Assembly: GCA_947454665.1 (NCBI GenBank)
Contig: CANGMU010000033.1
Coordinates: 1-15,904 of the forward strand
Direction: 5' to 3'
From: Pseudomonadota bacterium
GTDB lineage: Bacteria; Pseudomonadota; Gammaproteobacteria; Steroidobacterales; Steroidobacteraceae
DNA length: 15,904 nt
Positions 14,943 through 15,904 of this stretch are shown piece after piece (position 1 is the first letter of the stretch; each line of letters begins with the position of its first letter). The notes beneath the pieces are model-generated. The model ran no database searches and was not told the DNA's origin. It saw only the letters and a list, made by a program, of their open reading frames with translations. Made by a program: the position numbers and the translations under genes.

Positions 14943-15904
14943 CGCAACACGCCTTCGCCGTAGGCATCCGGCACGAAGTTCTGGAAGCGCGTGAACTGTC
15001 CTTGGAAGGTCAGGATGAAATAGCCGGTCTCGCCGTTACGATGCTTGGCGAGGTCGATGTCGGCCTGACCCTTGCGCGGGGAATTCTTGTCATAGACCTC
15101 TTCACGGTAGATGAAGAGGATCATGTCGGCGTCCTGCTCGATGGCGCCGGATTCGCGCAGGTCGGACATCACCGGCTTCTTGTTCTCGCGCTGCTCCAGG
15201 CTGCGGTTCAGCTGGGAGAGCGCGATGACCGGAACGTTGAGTTCCTTCGCGAGGGCCTTGAGGCCGCGCGAGATCTCCGACACTTCGGTGGCGCGGTTTT
15301 CCTTGTTGCCCGGCACCTGCATGAGCTGCAGGTAGTCGACGACGACGAGGTCCAGGCCATGCTCGCGCTTCACGCGCCGCGCGCGCGTGCGCAGCTCCAT
15401 GGGCGACAGGGCCGGCGTCTCGTCGATGAAGATGCGCGCCTCGGCGAGCTGGCTCGTGGCACTGGTAACGCGCACCCATTCTTCGTCGTTGATGCGGCCG
15501 GTGCGGATGTTCTGCAGGGGCACGCCGCCGACCGAGGACAGCATGCGCGACATCAGCTGTTCGGAGGGCATTTCCATGGAGAAGACGAGCACTGAGCCAC
15601 GCGTGTCCGAGGCCAGCGCGACGTTCTCGGCCATATTGATGGCGAGTGTCGTCTTGCCCATCGACGGGCGGCCGGCAACGATGACGAGGTCGCCGCCCCG
15701 CAGGCCACCTGTCTTGCTGTCGAAATCGGCAAAGCCCGTGGCGATGCCGCGCAGCTTGTCGGGGTTGCTGTGCCAGTCATCGATCTTGTCGATGAGCCCG
15801 GGCAGCATCGTGCGCACGGACTGCGCGCCTTCGTTGGTGCGCGTCCCACGCTCTGCGATCTCGAAGACTTTCTGTTCGGCCTGATTGACCAGATCCCGCG
15901 CCGA
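14939..15904 (-). CDS. dnaB: Replicative DNA helicase DnaB, C-terminal two thirds (5' end beyond the window)
   Basis: The frame is open to the right edge, giving 321 residues; by comparison with E. coli DnaB (471) about 150 N-terminal residues are missing. What remains is the linker helix and the RecA-like motor domain. Counting from the edge, Walker A is GRPSMGKTT (78-86), followed by SMEMPSEQL (109-117), Walker B VVVDYLQLM (187-195), SQLNRSLEQR (230-239), SDLRESGAIEQDAD (247-260), and the KHRNGETG loop (287-294) with the arginine finger region. No intein or insertion is visible. DnaB is the hexameric helicase at the replication fork. Its stop overlaps the TTG start of alr. Confidence 0.98.
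   Translation of the reverse strand, partial: SARDLVNQAEQKVFEIAERGTRTNEGAQSVRTMLPGLIDKIDDWHSNPDKLRGIATGFADFDSKTGGLRGGDLVIVAGRPSMGKTTLAINMAENVALASDTRGSVLVFSMEMPSEQLMSRMLSSVGGVPLQNIRTGRINDEEWVRVTSATSQLAEARIFIDETPALSPMELRTRARRVKREHGLDLVVVDYLQLMQVPGNKENRATEVSEISRGLKALAKELNVPVIALSQLNRSLEQRENKKPVMSDLRESGAIEQDADMILFIYREEVYDKNSPRKGQADIDLAKHRNGETGYFILTFQGQFTRFQNFVPDAYGEGVLR

Overview
The window is about 15.9 kb of GC-rich, tightly packed bacterial chromosome. It most likely comes from a Gammaproteobacterium, perhaps near the Xanthomonadales/Nevskiales/Steroidobacterales; a betaproteobacterium is not excluded. The evidence is the canonical rpsP-rimM-trmD-rplS block with ffh just upstream, a dnaB-alr overlap, a long-form protease IV, and an aldo/keto reductase that looks like E. 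coli Tas. The lineage is inferred from gene content and order only.

Almost everything is on the minus strand, so transcription runs from right to left. From the right edge: dnaB (5' end missing), alr, tal and tas form one run, with 4-nt overlaps at dnaB/alr and tal/tas. A two-gene plus-strand unit (PP2C phosphatase, then a tandem-FHA protein) sits between tas and radA. It converges on tas with 9 bp between the stops, and is divergent from radA across 141 bp. The minus strand then continues with radA, ffh, a clear sigma70-type promoter, rpsP, rimM, trmD, rplS, sppA, a queuosine-precursor transporter (YhhQ family), a lipoprotein with an SMP-30-like beta-propeller, and an exported protein with an internal duplication that runs off the left edge.

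Most of the window is housekeeping: replication (DnaB), cell-wall D-alanine (Alr), pentose phosphate metabolism (Tal), recombination (RadA), membrane targeting (Ffh), ribosome and tRNA maturation (S16, RimM, TrmD, L19), and membrane proteolysis (SppA). The parts that look accessory are the PP2C/FHA signalling pair, which has no kinase next to it here, and the exported pair at the left end.

No stretch over 300 bp lacks a gene. The longest gaps are 141 bp (radA/PP2C) and 92 bp (ffh/rpsP). I found no tRNA, rRNA, CRISPR array, insertion sequence or attachment site. I did not find a convincing new biological system. The best leads are the duplicated exported protein with its lipoprotein neighbour, and the PP2C/FHA pair.
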